From NCBI GenBank assembly GCA_947366545.1, contig CANBAL010000011.1:1-38531 (forward strand): a stretch of 38,531 nucleotides of DNA, given 5' to 3'. The DNA is from an uncultured Clostridia bacterium (GTDB lineage Bacteria > Bacillota > Clostridia > Christensenellales > UBA1242). Positions 8,882 through 17,760 of the stretch are shown here, piece by piece. The position numbers and the translations under genes are program-made. The notes below the pieces were generated by a model, which saw only the letters and a program-made list of their open reading frames with translations, was not told the origin of the DNA and searched no databases. Position 1 is the first letter of the stretch. Each line of letters starts with the position of its first letter.

Positions 8882-9544
8882 CTCATCCTTTAAATCTTCT
8901 AGGTTATCTGACACTGATCCATTCTTAAAATAAATATTTCTTTTGCATAGTTTTTGTGCGATTTCTGGCTTTGTGGTGGCAACTATTAGGGTTGTCTTTT
9001 TACCTTTCAATTTCTTAATTAAATTTATCACAACTTCCATAGTTGGCTGGGAAATATGGTCAAAAATATTGTCTACCATAAGTAAATCAAGTTCTCTCAT
9101 AGACAAGCGTATAAGAGATAGTACATATTTTTCCTCTAATGATAAAAACTTTAATTTTGTGTCTTTGATTTTTTCAATAGCATATTCAATAATGAGTTTA
9201 TTGATTTTATTCTCAATCTCTGCCTCATCAAGGCCACGGCTTTTTAATATATATTTTAAATTTTCATATACCGTTTTCTTTTCAAGAAATACCGGCGTGG
9301 CTGGAATATAGCCCGCACTTATATCTGTTTTATAATTCAGTTTATTAAGAGGAATATCTTTTATATATATCTCGCCCTTTGTTGGCTTTTCGAGTTTGGA
9401 AAGTACGCGAAGAAGTGTGGTCTTTCCGCTTTCATCCTCCCCGACAAATGCAACACTTTCGCCTTCGGAAATATTTATATTAACATTATATAATGCAAAA
9501 TACTCTCGTGTATATTTTAAATATAAGTTCTTTACTTGAAGCAT
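8876..9544 (-). CDS. Orphan ABC-type ATPase domain protein with degenerate active site
   Basis: 222 residues with an ABC ATPase layout. Walker A is intact (GEDESGKT, 35-42), so nucleotide binding is likely. The other catalytic elements are altered. The signature reads LSLEE (134-138) instead of LSGGQ. The Walker B glutamate is Asn159 (LLMVDN). The Q-loop position in GYIPATPVF has no Gln. The H-switch position has Thr in IVATTKP. This predicts weak or absent hydrolysis. No permease gene is adjacent, so it is not an obvious transporter component; a regulatory nucleotide-binding role is possible. The ATG follows GGGGAGAG. Confidence 0.75.
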   Translation of the reverse strand: MLQVKNLYLKYTREYFALYNVNINISEGESVAFVGEDESGKTTLLRVLSKLEKPTKGEIYIKDIPLNKLNYKTDISAGYIPATPVFLEKKTVYENLKYILKSRGLDEAEIENKINKLIIEYAIEKIKDTKLKFLSLEEKYVLSLIRLSMRELDLLMVDNIFDHISQPTMEVVINLIKKLKGKKTTLIVATTKPEIAQKLCKRNIYFKNGSVSDNLEDLKDEL

Positions 9545-9587
9545 ATCTCTCCCCTATATTTCAAATATACTATATTTTTCTTTTTTT

Positions 9588-9630
9588 TAAAAATGATTTT
9601 GATATTTTCTTAGCAAAAATCATTTTTTAT
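9588..9630 (-). terminator. Terminator after the lipoprotein gene
   Basis: AAAAATGATTTT and AAAATCATTTTT arms around a ~17-nt loop, followed on the minus strand by a T-rich run; separates the lipoprotein from the ABC gene. Confidence 0.55.
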
Positions 9631-9641
9631 TGAAATTTAGA

Positions 9642-10187
9642 CTAAGAATCGGAATTATCGTCATTCTTTCCTTCTACTTTAAGTTTGAACTCATTAGAGA
9701 TAGGCTCTGTTTCTACAATTACATCACCTGTGCCTTGTACGTTCTCAACAATATCGCCTGCTACTACACGGAAGATTAAAGTTATTGGCTTGGGAGAAGA
9801 AAACAAATATCTTCTGGCTGTGACCTTATCATACTTTTCAAACTTTTCTGTATTTGGTTTTTCTTGTGCATTTACAAGTATAGTGGTAATACTTTGCCAT
9901 TCATCGTTCGCTAAAATATTAAAAGAATATTTATTTGCCGCATTATCTTGCCAGATGGAAATATTTTGCATCGCCTTATCAGACTTCACCTGAATATCGA
10001 CATATTTACCCTCAAGTCTCTTATCAGTTTGAAAGCGTACGCCTATTCCATAGTTATCGCTACCACTCACTGAAATATCACTAAAGGTTGCGGTGCGAAG
10101 AGCCGTAGAATTTTCGCAACCCACAAGTGCTGTTGCACAAATCAAACACAAAGAAAAAAGGGCAAAATTTTTAAAAAAGTATCTCAT
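9642..10187 (-). CDS. Putative lipoprotein of unknown function
   Basis: 181 residues. MRYFFKNFALFSLCLICATALVGC is a lipoprotein signal peptide with lipobox LVGC, so the mature protein should be lipid-anchored outside the membrane. The rest looks like a beta-rich domain (repeated alternating strands around VDIQVKS, ITTILVN, ITLIFRV) and an acidic tail. I see no catalytic motif. The ATG at 10187 is chosen because AGAGG precedes it and the signal peptide begins there; a longer in-frame start at 10214 would bury the signal. It lies 46 nt after yraN and may be co-transcribed with it. Confidence 0.75.
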   Translation of the reverse strand: MRYFFKNFALFSLCLICATALVGCENSTALRTATFSDISVSGSDNYGIGVRFQTDKRLEGKYVDIQVKSDKAMQNISIWQDNAANKYSFNILANDEWQSITTILVNAQEKPNTEKFEKYDKVTARRYLFSSPKPITLIFRVVAGDIVENVQGTGDVIVETEPISNEFKLKVEGKNDDNSDS

Positions 10188-10233
10188 AATTACCTCTTTT
10201 AAAATTTTGTCCATATTTTATATCTTTAAACTA

Positions 10234-10578
10234 CTAAAATGCATTTTCAATATGGTTTATCTCTTCGCCAAGCACCTCTACCACATCAAAACGACATGGA
10301 GCGTCAAACAAACGATGCTGATTAATATATATTTCTGCCACACGGCGTATTTTATTTTGTTTATATGGCGTCACCGCCTCACAAGGATTACCATATGCGT
10401 AGGAACTCCTTGCTTTGACTTCAACAAAAATATAACTATCTTTTTGTTTTGCAATTATATCAATCTCGCCTATGGAGTTTTTATAATTGCATTCAACTAT
10501 CTTATACCCCTTCTTTTTTAGGTATCTTTGTGCGAGGGCTTCGCCGATGACTCCCTCTTTTCTGTTGTATTCGTGCAT
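10234..10578 (-). CDS. yraN: YraN family (UPF0102) endonuclease-like protein
   Basis: 114 residues with the YraN core: GEALAQRYLKKKGYKIVECNY, then GEIDIIAKQKDSYIFVEVKARSS, a PD-(D/E)xK nuclease-like arrangement (Asp in EIDII, Glu-x-Lys in VEVKAR). YraN genes commonly sit at the end of the trmD-rbgA-rnhB block in Bacillota. Here it follows rbgA by 8 nt, with rnhB absent. AGGAAGGG precedes the ATG. The biological role of the family is poorly defined; a DNA-processing activity is inferred from the fold. Confidence 0.9.
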   Translation of the reverse strand: MHEYNRKEGVIGEALAQRYLKKKGYKIVECNYKNSIGEIDIIAKQKDSYIFVEVKARSSYAYGNPCEAVTPYKQNKIRRVAEIYINQHRLFDAPCRFDVVEVLGEEINHIENAF

Positions 10579-10586
10579 AGCCCTTC

Positions 10587-11399
10587 CTAGTCCAAGGTTA
10601 TCTTGCCAATACGCCCTTTACGGAAGTCATCAATAAGGGCAGAGGCTGCACGATCGACATCATTTACCCCGCCACTAAGTTTAAAGCCGCGTTTTACTGC
10701 AATATCTTCCAAACTTTCCACATCTCCATAGCGTGAGGCAACTGCCTGTCTATAATTCTGTAAAAGGGTTTTGAGTAGTTCTTCACCAAGTTCAGTTTCG
10801 TCAACAACCTCATCCTTAATACTACCTACAAAAGCAAGATGTTTTGCCACCTTTTGGTCAGCAAGGTTTGGATAAAGTGTGCCTGGGGTATCACAAAGTT
10901 CAATATTTCCGCCGATATTAAGCCACAGATTAGATTTTGTCACCCCTGCCTTATCACCGGTAATCGCCTTTGCTTTGCCACACAAGTTATTTACGAGAGT
11001 GCTTTTACCAGAGTTTGGTACCCCCACCACCATTGCTCTTATCGTGATGTTTACGCCCTTAGCCTTATACTTTTCAATTTTTGGCTTTGACAAAATAGTT
11101 AATTTTTGTTTGATTTTTGCACCAGCACCACTCATAGTACTGTTTAGAGTTATATAATCATAACCTTCTCCTTTGAATTTTGGAGCAATTTCTGCTATTC
11201 GTGTTTCATCGGCAAGATCAATTTTATTAAAAACATATAAAACGCTTTTGCCCCTTATAAGGTTATTTAAACTTGGGTTGATAGAAGATAGTGGTGCGCG
11301 GCTGTCAAGCACATATATCACTACATCCACTTTGGAAAGTTGTTTATTTATTTCTGCAAGGGCCTTTTTCATATGCCCTGGGAACCAATTTATTTTCAC
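10587..11399 (-). CDS. rbgA: Ribosome biogenesis GTPase RbgA (YlqF)
   Basis: GTPase required for late 50S assembly in Gram-positive bacteria. The motifs appear in circularly permuted order: G4 NKID (FNKIDLAD), G1 GVPNSGKST, G3 DTPG, all in 270 residues. The N-terminus INWFPGHMKKAL is typical of YlqF. The start is a GTG with AGAGG 5 nt upstream. It begins 14 nt after trmD; the rplS gene that usually separates them is missing. Confidence 0.95.
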   Translation of the reverse strand: MKINWFPGHMKKALAEINKQLSKVDVVIYVLDSRAPLSSINPSLNNLIRGKSVLYVFNKIDLADETRIAEIAPKFKGEGYDYITLNSTMSGAGAKIKQKLTILSKPKIEKYKAKGVNITIRAMVVGVPNSGKSTLVNNLCGKAKAITGDKAGVTKSNLWLNIGGNIELCDTPGTLYPNLADQKVAKHLAFVGSIKDEVVDETELGEELLKTLLQNYRQAVASRYGDVESLEDIAVKRGFKLSGGVNDVDRAASALIDDFRKGRIGKITLD

Positions 11400-11413
11400 T
11401 TTCGCCTCTATTA

Positions 11414-12076
11414 TTATTTTATTAAATCTGCCCTACGCTCTTTTGTGCGCTTTTCACTTTCTTTCTTTCGCCACTTGGCAATTTCGGCATGGTTGCCAGA
11501 CAGCAGTACTTCTGGCACGCTTAAACCTTCAAACACCTGCGGATGCGTATACTGAGGGTACTCAAGTCCACCAGAAGAAAAACTTTCCTCATCTAAACTT
11601 TCCTTTGTTATCACCCCGTCAACAAACCTTGCAAGGCAATCGATTATTGTCATAGTGGGTATCTCGCCCCCTGTAAGCACATAATCACCAACAGATATTT
11701 CTTGAGGTTTAAAGATATCAATTATACGCTGGTCAATGCCTTCATAATGTCCACATATAAAAATAAGATGTTTCTTTTTGGACAGGCTTTGCGCAAGTTC
11801 TGGACTAAGTTTTTCGCCACATGGAGAAGCAAACACTATATGGCTGCCTCTTTTTTTCACACTTTTAACCGCATCAAAAATAGGTTGTGGCGTCATCAGC
11901 ATTCCAGCACCACCCCCATAGGTATAATCATCACACTTGCCATGCTTATCTAAGGAAAAATCCCTAATATTGATTATATTTATCTCTAACTTTCCGCTCT
12001 CTTGTGCGCGTTTTAAAATGCTGCAATTAAGTGCTGAAAAGGCTTCGGGAAAAAGAGTGAGAATATCTATCTTCAT
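11414..12076 (-). CDS. trmD: tRNA (guanine-N1)-methyltransferase TrmD
   Basis: Methylates G37 of tRNAs with a G36, using S-adenosylmethionine, to prevent frameshifting. The SPOUT knot motifs are clear: GHYEGIDQRI and SVGDYVLTGGEIPTM, with MKIDILTLFPEAF at the N-terminus and LSGNHAEIAKWR at the C-terminus. 220 residues is slightly short but complete. Its ATG overlaps the rimM TGA by 4 nt, giving translational coupling. Confidence 0.97.
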   Translation of the reverse strand: MKIDILTLFPEAFSALNCSILKRAQESGKLEINIINIRDFSLDKHGKCDDYTYGGGAGMLMTPQPIFDAVKSVKKRGSHIVFASPCGEKLSPELAQSLSKKKHLIFICGHYEGIDQRIIDIFKPQEISVGDYVLTGGEIPTMTIIDCLARFVDGVITKESLDEESFSSGGLEYPQYTHPQVFEGLSVPEVLLSGNHAEIAKWRKKESEKRTKERRADLIK

Positions 12077-12558
12077 ACCGCCACCTCATCAAAAGCCTTA
12101 CGATCAACTACGAGTTTTTCACCGCGTTTGATAAAAGCCTTCTCTACATATGGAGCCTCAATAGTCCTGCCATTGTTTTCAATGACAAATATATCGCCGC
12201 TACCATAGTCGACCACATCGACAATCTGTCCGACATACTCGCCTTCAAGATCATAGAGCGTCATGCCGATAAGATCATCTATCAAAAATTCGTCTTCGCC
12301 TTTCGCGTTTTCGAGTTTCTCTTTCTCTATTTCGATAAACTTATTTCTTAAATTCTCTGCGTCATTTCGAGAGGTACATCCCTCAAATGTCACATACAAA
12401 AAACCTTGGCGGAGAGAAAGATTTAATACCTTTACTCTTCTTCCGTCAATGCTCACCTCTTTAAGTCCATCAAAAACAGCAAGGACATTAGTAAGCGGAA
12501 GTGCTTTCACCTCACCTCTAATGCCCTGCGGTTTTAAAATGCGTGCGACCTCTATCAC
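12073..12558 (-). CDS. rimM: 16S rRNA processing/maturation factor RimM
   Basis: Assembly factor for the 30S head that binds S19. RILKPQGIRGEVKALPLT marks the N-terminal RimM domain; a PRC-barrel domain follows (DLIGMTLYDLEGEYVGQIVDV, IEAPYVEKAFI). I place the start at the GTG at 12558: GGAG lies 6 nt upstream and the family begins shortly before the GIRGEV motif. A TTG at 12570 in frame would overlap the KH gene by 11 nt. 161 residues. Confidence 0.93.
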   Translation of the reverse strand: MIEVARILKPQGIRGEVKALPLTNVLAVFDGLKEVSIDGRRVKVLNLSLRQGFLYVTFEGCTSRNDAENLRNKFIEIEKEKLENAKGEDEFLIDDLIGMTLYDLEGEYVGQIVDVVDYGSGDIFVIENNGRTIEAPYVEKAFIKRGEKLVVDRKAFDEVAV

Positions 12559-12559
12559 A

Positions 12560-12790
12560 CTACTCTCCAAATTTAACGAAGACCTTCTTGCCTTCTCTTG
12601 CGGAAATTGATTTTACTATCGCTCTTATACTTGAAGCAACTTTTCCGCCCTTTCCTATAACTCTGCCCATATCTTCTTCGGCTACAGTTACATGGATTAC
12701 TGTTTCATCGTTTTCTTCAGTCTCTGTTACTGAAACTGCATCCTCATTTATAACAAGGTTTTTTACGATGTACTGTACAAGTTCTTTCAT
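12560..12790 (-). CDS. khpA: KH-domain RNA-binding protein KhpA (YlqC)
   Basis: 76-residue single KH domain with the GxxG loop GKGG in MGRVIGKGGKVASSIRAIVK. KhpA partners KhpB/Jag in Gram-positive bacteria and binds RNA broadly. The position between rpsP and rimM is the standard one. TAGGAG precedes the ATG. The stop is 1 nt before the rimM GTG. Confidence 0.93.
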   Translation of the reverse strand: MKELVQYIVKNLVINEDAVSVTETEENDETVIHVTVAEEDMGRVIGKGGKVASSIRAIVKSISAREGKKVFVKFGE

Positions 12791-12806
12791 TAATTTACAC
12801 TCCTAT

Positions 12807-13052
12807 TTATTTAATTACGCCACTTTTGACAAGTAATTGCTTTGCTGTCTCTGTTGGAGTAGCGCCATTTTTAAGCCATTTCTCTGCTTTAGCTGTATCA
12901 ATTTTGATTTCAGCTGGGTCTGTTACTGGATTATATGTGCCAATGATATCGATGAACTTTCCATCTCTTGGTGCACGAGAATCAGCAACTACAACTCTGT
13001 AAAAAGGTGCTTTCTTTGCTCCCATTCTTGTAAGTCTGATTTTAACTGCCAT
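12807..13052 (-). CDS. rpsP: 30S ribosomal protein S16
   Basis: 81 residues beginning [30 protein letters not shown] sequence, the diagnostic S16 N-terminus, with [10 protein letters not shown] following. It binds 16S rRNA early in 30S assembly. AAAGGAG lies before the ATG. It is preceded by ffh and followed by khpA, as in B. subtilis. Confidence 0.97.
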   Translation of the reverse strand: MAVKIRLTRMGAKKAPFYRVVVADSRAPRDGKFIDIIGTYNPVTDPAEIKIDTAKAEKWLKNGATPTETAKQLLVKSGVIK

Positions 13053-13130
13053 TTTCTTACTCCTTTTGTTAATTTTGTATATATTCTTCGCATTAAGCGT
13101 GGAATATCAAATTTATTTGTGACCTAGTCA

Positions 13131-14447
13131 CTAAAATTTAGGTAAGCCTCGGAACTTTCCGCCCTTAAGCTGCTTCATCATCTCTCGGCTTTGCTCAAAC
13201 TGCTTTAAAAGAATGTTTACTTGCTGAACACTTGTTCCACTTCCTTTTGCAATTCTCTGCCTTCTTGATGCCCTGATTATGTCAGGATTGCGACGCTCCT
13301 CAGGTGTCATAGACTGGATTATCGCCTTATTCACTTGGAGTTGACCTTCGTCAATATCTAAGTTCTTAATTTTGGAGCCTACCCCCGGAATCATTCCTAG
13401 AATGTCTTTAATGGAGCCCATTTTCTTGATGCTTTCAATTTGAGAAAGATAATCCTCAAATGTGAAAGAACTCTCTCTAAGTTTCTTTTCAAGTTTTTTG
13501 GCTTCCTCTTCGCTTACCGCCTCTTGTGCCTTTTCAATAAGGGTGAGAACATCGCCCATGCCAAGTATTCTTGAGGCAATTCTATCAGGATAGAACGGCT
13601 CTATATCGCCTATCTTTTCACCGATACCAGTAAACTTGATTGGTTTACCTGTAATGGCCTTGATTGAAAGTGCTGCGCCGCCGCGGGTGTCACCGTCAAG
13701 TTTTGTAAGCACAACCCCAGTGATATCAAGGTCACGATTAAAACTTTCTGCCACTGTGACGGCATCCTGTCCTGTCATCGAATCTACAACAAGAAGTATC
13801 TCTGTTGGAGAAACCTCTTTCTTGACATCTTGGAGTTCCTTCATAAGTTCTTCGTTTATATGAAGTCTGCCAGCGGTATCAATTATTACAGTGTCAAAAC
13901 CCTGCTTTTTGGCATAAGATACTGCCTCGCGTGAGGTTTTAACAGGGTTTTGTGTCCCCCTTTCAAAAACTTCGACATTCGCTTGTTTTCCAACCACTTG
14001 TAATTGATTGATTGCAGCAGGTCTGTAAATATCGCAAGCAACAAGAAGAACCTTCTTACCTGACTTTTTGAGATATGCCCCCAACTTGCCACACATAGTG
14101 GTTTTGCCCGCACCTTGTAAGCCACACATCATAATTACTGTTGGAGGTGCTGGACTTACAGCAAGTTTTTGATTTTGTGAACTCATTAAGGCTGTAAGTT
14201 CATCCCTCACAATTTTGATAACTTGTTGCGAAGGGGTAAGACTTTTAAGAACCTCATCTCCGACCGCTTTTTCTGACACATTCTTGACAAAATCCTTTGC
14301 AACCATATAGTTTACATCGGCTTCAAGTAAGGCAATCCTCACCTCTCGCATTGCCTCTTTGATTTCAAGTTCAGTAAGACGTCCGCGTTTTGTCAGTTTG
14401 GAGAAGATATGATTGAATTTTTCTGATAATGATGAGAAAAGTGCCAT
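13131..14447 (-). CDS. ffh: Signal recognition particle protein Ffh (SRP54)
   Basis: GTPase subunit of SRP that recognises signal sequences on nascent membrane proteins. It has an N-domain helix bundle, G1 GLQGAGKTT, G3 DTAGRLHI, G4 TKLDGDTRGGAALS, and a Met-rich M domain with RRQRIAKGSGTSVQQVN, the conserved 4.5S RNA-binding stretch. 438 residues. The ATG directly follows the ylxM stop, with GGAGGGG as ribosome binding site. Confidence 0.97.
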   Translation of the reverse strand: MALFSSLSEKFNHIFSKLTKRGRLTELEIKEAMREVRIALLEADVNYMVAKDFVKNVSEKAVGDEVLKSLTPSQQVIKIVRDELTALMSSQNQKLAVSPAPPTVIMMCGLQGAGKTTMCGKLGAYLKKSGKKVLLVACDIYRPAAINQLQVVGKQANVEVFERGTQNPVKTSREAVSYAKKQGFDTVIIDTAGRLHINEELMKELQDVKKEVSPTEILLVVDSMTGQDAVTVAESFNRDLDITGVVLTKLDGDTRGGAALSIKAITGKPIKFTGIGEKIGDIEPFYPDRIASRILGMGDVLTLIEKAQEAVSEEEAKKLEKKLRESSFTFEDYLSQIESIKKMGSIKDILGMIPGVGSKIKNLDIDEGQLQVNKAIIQSMTPEERRNPDIIRASRRQRIAKGSGTSVQQVNILLKQFEQSREMMKQLKGGKFRGLPKF

Positions 14448-14720
14448 CTATTTCCCCTCCTTTAATCTTAGAATTTCTTTTTCATATAATTCTGTCTTTT
14501 CTAGAAAATGAAGTTTATCTTCATACCATTCAAGTTTATTTATTGCCTTCCTAAGTGCATCTTTAACCGCTTGACGCGAGATATTTTTATTCTCAGCAAT
14601 CTCACTGCCTGTAAAATCATCAAACAAATGCTGCGAAATAATATCTTGTTGTACCGGTGAAAGCAAGGTGCCATATGCATCAAATAGTTTACTTAAATGA
14701 ATGTTTTCTTCTATTTTCAT
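14448..14720 (-). CDS. ylxM: YlxM family HTH protein associated with SRP
   Basis: 90 residues; a sigma-70 region-4-like helix-turn-helix (LSPVQQDIISQHLFDD, then SEIAENKNISRQAVKDALRKA). YlxM is the usual gene before ffh; in Streptococcus it influences SRP activity. GAGG precedes the ATG, and its stop abuts ffh. Confidence 0.92.
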   Translation of the reverse strand: MKIEENIHLSKLFDAYGTLLSPVQQDIISQHLFDDFTGSEIAENKNISRQAVKDALRKAINKLEWYEDKLHFLEKTELYEKEILRLKEGK

Positions 14721-14729
14721 TTCGACCTC

Positions 14730-14785
14730 GTAAAGTAAGTTCGCTTTACAAATGTAATAATATCATACTTTTTATAAAAAAGCAA
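14730..14785 (-). promoter_or_regulatory. Promoter of the ylxM-ffh-rpsP-trmD operon with a leader inverted repeat
   Basis: On the minus strand TTGCTT (14780-14785), a 17-nt spacer and TATTAT (14757-14762). Between it and ylxM lies GTAAAG-N8-CTTTAC (14730-14749), a small stem or operator just before the ribosome binding site. Confidence 0.6.
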
Positions 14786-14799
14786 CTCTTTTTTCTTTT

Positions 14800-15906
14800 T
14801 TATGGCAATAAATTTGCAATTATATAGTTACTTACACCATAAAACTCAGGTTTTAAGTATACTCTATCTCCCTTTTCAAGCAAAATTCCTTTTGTAAGGT
14901 AGTTTTTATAATTTGTTTTATCGTCTATTTTATAGCCTAGTCTTGCAAGTTCACCTTTGCTAAACCCTAATTTGCACCTTAATCCCAACATAATCTTTTC
15001 TTCAATTTTCTCTTCCGTTGTCAAGTGTTCTTCCTTAATTTCGCCGTTATAATAGCCCGCGAAATCGCGTGCATTTGCCCATCTAACATCCCCTAAATAA
15101 GAATGAGCGCCAAGTCCAAAGCCTATATATTCCTCACCTGACCAGTATTTTAGATTGTGTTTACACTCAAAGTTTTTTAATGCAAAATTTGAGATTTCAT
15201 AGCGTGAAAAGCCTCTTTTCTCTTGCGCTGAAACAAGAGCGTCATACTGGGCTACGCTTTCGTCATCAGTGGGGAGAATTACCTTCCCGCTCTTTACAAG
15301 TCCGTATAACTTTGCACCCTCTTCCACCTGCAACATATAAGCGGAAATATGGGTAACACCTGCATCAAGCAGTTTATAAGCATCCTCAATTAAACCGTCA
15401 GCAGTGCTGTTTGGAAGTCCTATTAGAAGGTCGGCATTTATATTCTTAAAGCCTACATTTTGTGCCATTTTTATTGCATTAAGAGCCATTTCACTGGTAT
15501 GAAGTCTGCCTATGGTTTTTAGAGCATCATTGTGAAGGGATTGTACTCCAAAAGAAAGCCTATTTATACCGATAGACTTATACCTTTTAAGTTTTTCAAG
15601 ATTTACTGAATTTGGATTGCACTCAATAGAAATTTCTACATCATTTGACAGAACGAAAGTTTTTCTTATTGTAACAAGCAAAGCCTCAATATACTCCACT
15701 TTAACACAGGAAGGAGTGCCGCCGCCGATATAAATTGTGTCTACCTCCCGCCCCTTATATGGAGTGTTTTTTATCTCATTTTCTAGCGTCTTAAAATACC
15801 GCTCTTTCTCATTCTCTGCATTACAAAAGGAAGCAAAGTCACAATAAATACATTTGCTTTCACAAAAGGGAATATGAACATATATCGCTGTTTTACTCAT
15901 CGTCAT
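14800..15906 (-). CDS. hemW: Radical SAM heme chaperone HemW (coproporphyrinogen III oxidase-like)
   Basis: Radical SAM protein with the HemW-type cluster motif [10 protein letters not shown] (Cys15, 19, 22), YIGGGTPS, the SAM-binding [12 protein letters not shown] region, and the C-terminal HemW domain ([12 protein letters not shown]). HemW proteins bind and deliver heme; older annotations call them oxygen-independent CPO. 368 residues. The start overlaps the lepA stop by 14 nt (or 8 nt if the second ATG at 15900 is used), so it is translationally coupled. lepA-hemW adjacency is typical of Bacillota. Confidence 0.93.
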   Translation of the reverse strand: MTMSKTAIYVHIPFCESKCIYCDFASFCNAENEKERYFKTLENEIKNTPYKGREVDTIYIGGGTPSCVKVEYIEALLVTIRKTFVLSNDVEISIECNPNSVNLEKLKRYKSIGINRLSFGVQSLHNDALKTIGRLHTSEMALNAIKMAQNVGFKNINADLLIGLPNSTADGLIEDAYKLLDAGVTHISAYMLQVEEGAKLYGLVKSGKVILPTDDESVAQYDALVSAQEKRGFSRYEISNFALKNFECKHNLKYWSGEEYIGFGLGAHSYLGDVRWANARDFAGYYNGEIKEEHLTTEEKIEEKIMLGLRCKLGFSKGELARLGYKIDDKTNYKNYLTKGILLEKGDRVYLKPEFYGVSNYIIANLLP

Positions 15907-17698
15907 CCAGTTTTAATATCGACATAAAAGCCTCAGATGGAATTTCCACAGAGCCAATGCGTCTCATCCTTTTCTTGCCCTCTTTTTGTTTTTCAAGCAG
16001 TTTTCTCTTTCTTGTTATATCGCCACCATAACACTTTGCAAGGACATCCTTTCTCATCGCTGACAAGGTTTCCCTTGCAATGACCTTATTGCCTATCGCT
16101 GCCTGAATTGGCACCTCAAAAAGTTGGCGTGGAATTATTTTTTTAAGTTTTTCAGTAAGTACTCGCCCACGAGAATAAGCGGCATCCTTATGCACAATTA
16201 TTGAAAGAGCATCACACTTTTCACCATTGAGAAGAATATCCACCCTTACAAGGTCACTACGCGCAAAACCCGACATAGTATAATCAAAACTTGCGTAACC
16301 CTTAGTACGCGACTTTAAACTATCAAAAAAGTCATAAACTATCTCGCCGAGCGGTAGAATATAATCAACCCTAACCCTGCTTTTATCAAGGTAGGTAAGA
16401 CCTTTATATTCGCCACGCTTATTTTGGCAAAGTTCCATAACCGCACCTACATATTCGGGCGGAGTAAATATATTTGCCTTAACGGTTGGCTCCTCAATGT
16501 ATTCTATTTCCACTGGGGAAGGAAGATCGGAAGGGTTGGAAATTTCAATCACCTCGCCATTCGTTTTATGCACCTTATAGTAAACGCTTGGTGCTGTGGT
16601 AATAAGATCTAAATTGAACTCCCTTTCAATACGCTGAGTGATAATTTCAAGATGAAGAAGTCCTAAAAAACCGCATCTAAAACCAAAGCCAAGTGCATCA
16701 CTTACTTCTGGCTGATATTCTAGACTTGCATCATTAAGTTTCAGTTTTTCAAGCGCATCTTTAAGTTCGTTATACTTTGCTCCGTCTACTGGGAATACCC
16801 CGCAATAAACCACAGGTTGCACCTTTTTATAGCCTGCAAGCGGCTCCTCACATGTCGCGTTCAGATGTGTGATAGTATCGCCAACCGCAACATCCGATAT
16901 GGTTTTTATCGATGCCGCAATATAACCAACATCACCTGCTTCAAGCATATCTGCCACCTTCATGTTAGGCACAAAATAACCAACCTCAGTGACATCATAG
17001 GTTTTGCCAGTCTGCATCATTAAAATTTTATCGCCTTGTTTAACTCTACCATCTTTTACTCTAACAAAGCAGATTGCACCCTTAAAATTATCATAGAAAC
17101 TGTCAAATATTAGACATTTAAGTTTGCCCTCACTATCCCCCTTAGGCGAAGGGAACTCCTTGACTATCATCTCAAGCACGCTATCAATATTGGTGCCGTC
17201 CTTCGCTGAAATACATGGTGCATGCCCTGCTGGCACACCGATTATATCTTCTATTTCCGCCTTCACCTCTTCTGGCCTTGCAGAGGGAAGGTCTATTTTA
17301 TTAATTACAGGCAAAATTTCCAGATTGTTATCAATAGCAAGGTAAGCATTCGCAAGAGTTTGCGCCTCCACACCCTGCGAGGCATCTACAATAAGTATCG
17401 CCCCTTCACAGGCTTGCAAAGAGCGTGACACCTCATATGTGAAATCCACATGGCCTGGGGTGTCAATTAAATTTAAAATATATTCTTCGCCGTTATAGTT
17501 GTATTTCATTCTGGTGGGCGTGAGTTTTATGGTTATACCCTTCTCTCGCTCAAGCTCCATACTATCAAGAAGTTGTGCCTGCATATCGCGTTTGGCAAGA
17601 GTGCCAGTACGCTCAATAAGGCGATCAGCAAGAGTGCTTTTTCCGTGGTCAATATGTGCAACTATACAAAAGTTTCGTGTACGTTCTAGTCTATCCAT
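15893..17698 (-). CDS. lepA: Elongation factor 4 (LepA)
   Basis: Ribosome-associated translational GTPase. The G domain shows [20 protein letters not shown] and NKIDLP. EF4-specific regions include [15 protein letters not shown] and the C-terminal [25 protein letters not shown] place the start at the ATG at 17698 ([10 protein letters not shown]), where the family begins, giving 601 residues; a longer frame start at 17734 has no family support. There is no Shine-Dalgarno, and TATAAT lies 6 nt before the ATG. Confidence 0.96.
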   Translation of the reverse strand: MDRLERTRNFCIVAHIDHGKSTLADRLIERTGTLAKRDMQAQLLDSMELEREKGITIKLTPTRMKYNYNGEEYILNLIDTPGHVDFTYEVSRSLQACEGAILIVDASQGVEAQTLANAYLAIDNNLEILPVINKIDLPSARPEEVKAEIEDIIGVPAGHAPCISAKDGTNIDSVLEMIVKEFPSPKGDSEGKLKCLIFDSFYDNFKGAICFVRVKDGRVKQGDKILMMQTGKTYDVTEVGYFVPNMKVADMLEAGDVGYIAASIKTISDVAVGDTITHLNATCEEPLAGYKKVQPVVYCGVFPVDGAKYNELKDALEKLKLNDASLEYQPEVSDALGFGFRCGFLGLLHLEIITQRIEREFNLDLITTAPSVYYKVHKTNGEVIEISNPSDLPSPVEIEYIEEPTVKANIFTPPEYVGAVMELCQNKRGEYKGLTYLDKSRVRVDYILPLGEIVYDFFDSLKSRTKGYASFDYTMSGFARSDLVRVDILLNGEKCDALSIIVHKDAAYSRGRVLTEKLKKIIPRQLFEVPIQAAIGNKVIARETLSAMRKDVLAKCYGGDITRKRKLLEKQKEGKKRMRRIGSVEIPSEAFMSILKLDDDE

Positions 17699-17704
17699 GT
17701 TTAA

Positions 17705-17734
17705 ATTATAGCATTTATTAAATTTTAAATGCAA
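17705..17734 (-). promoter_or_regulatory. lepA promoter, extended -10, leaderless type
   Basis: TTGCAT (17729-17734), an 18-nt spacer and TGC-TATAAT (-10 at 17705-17710), then 6 nt to the lepA ATG. The extended -10 TGnTATAAT is consensus. Confidence 0.65.
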
Positions 17735-17737
17735 ATA

Positions 17738-17760
17738 AAAAAACGGCTTTGCCGTTTTTT
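17738..17760 (-). terminator. Terminator of the surface protein-membrane protein operon
   Basis: AAACGGC-AAA-GCCGTTT hairpin with flanking A and T runs, starting at the stop codon of the membrane protein gene and ending just before the lepA promoter. Confidence 0.85.
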
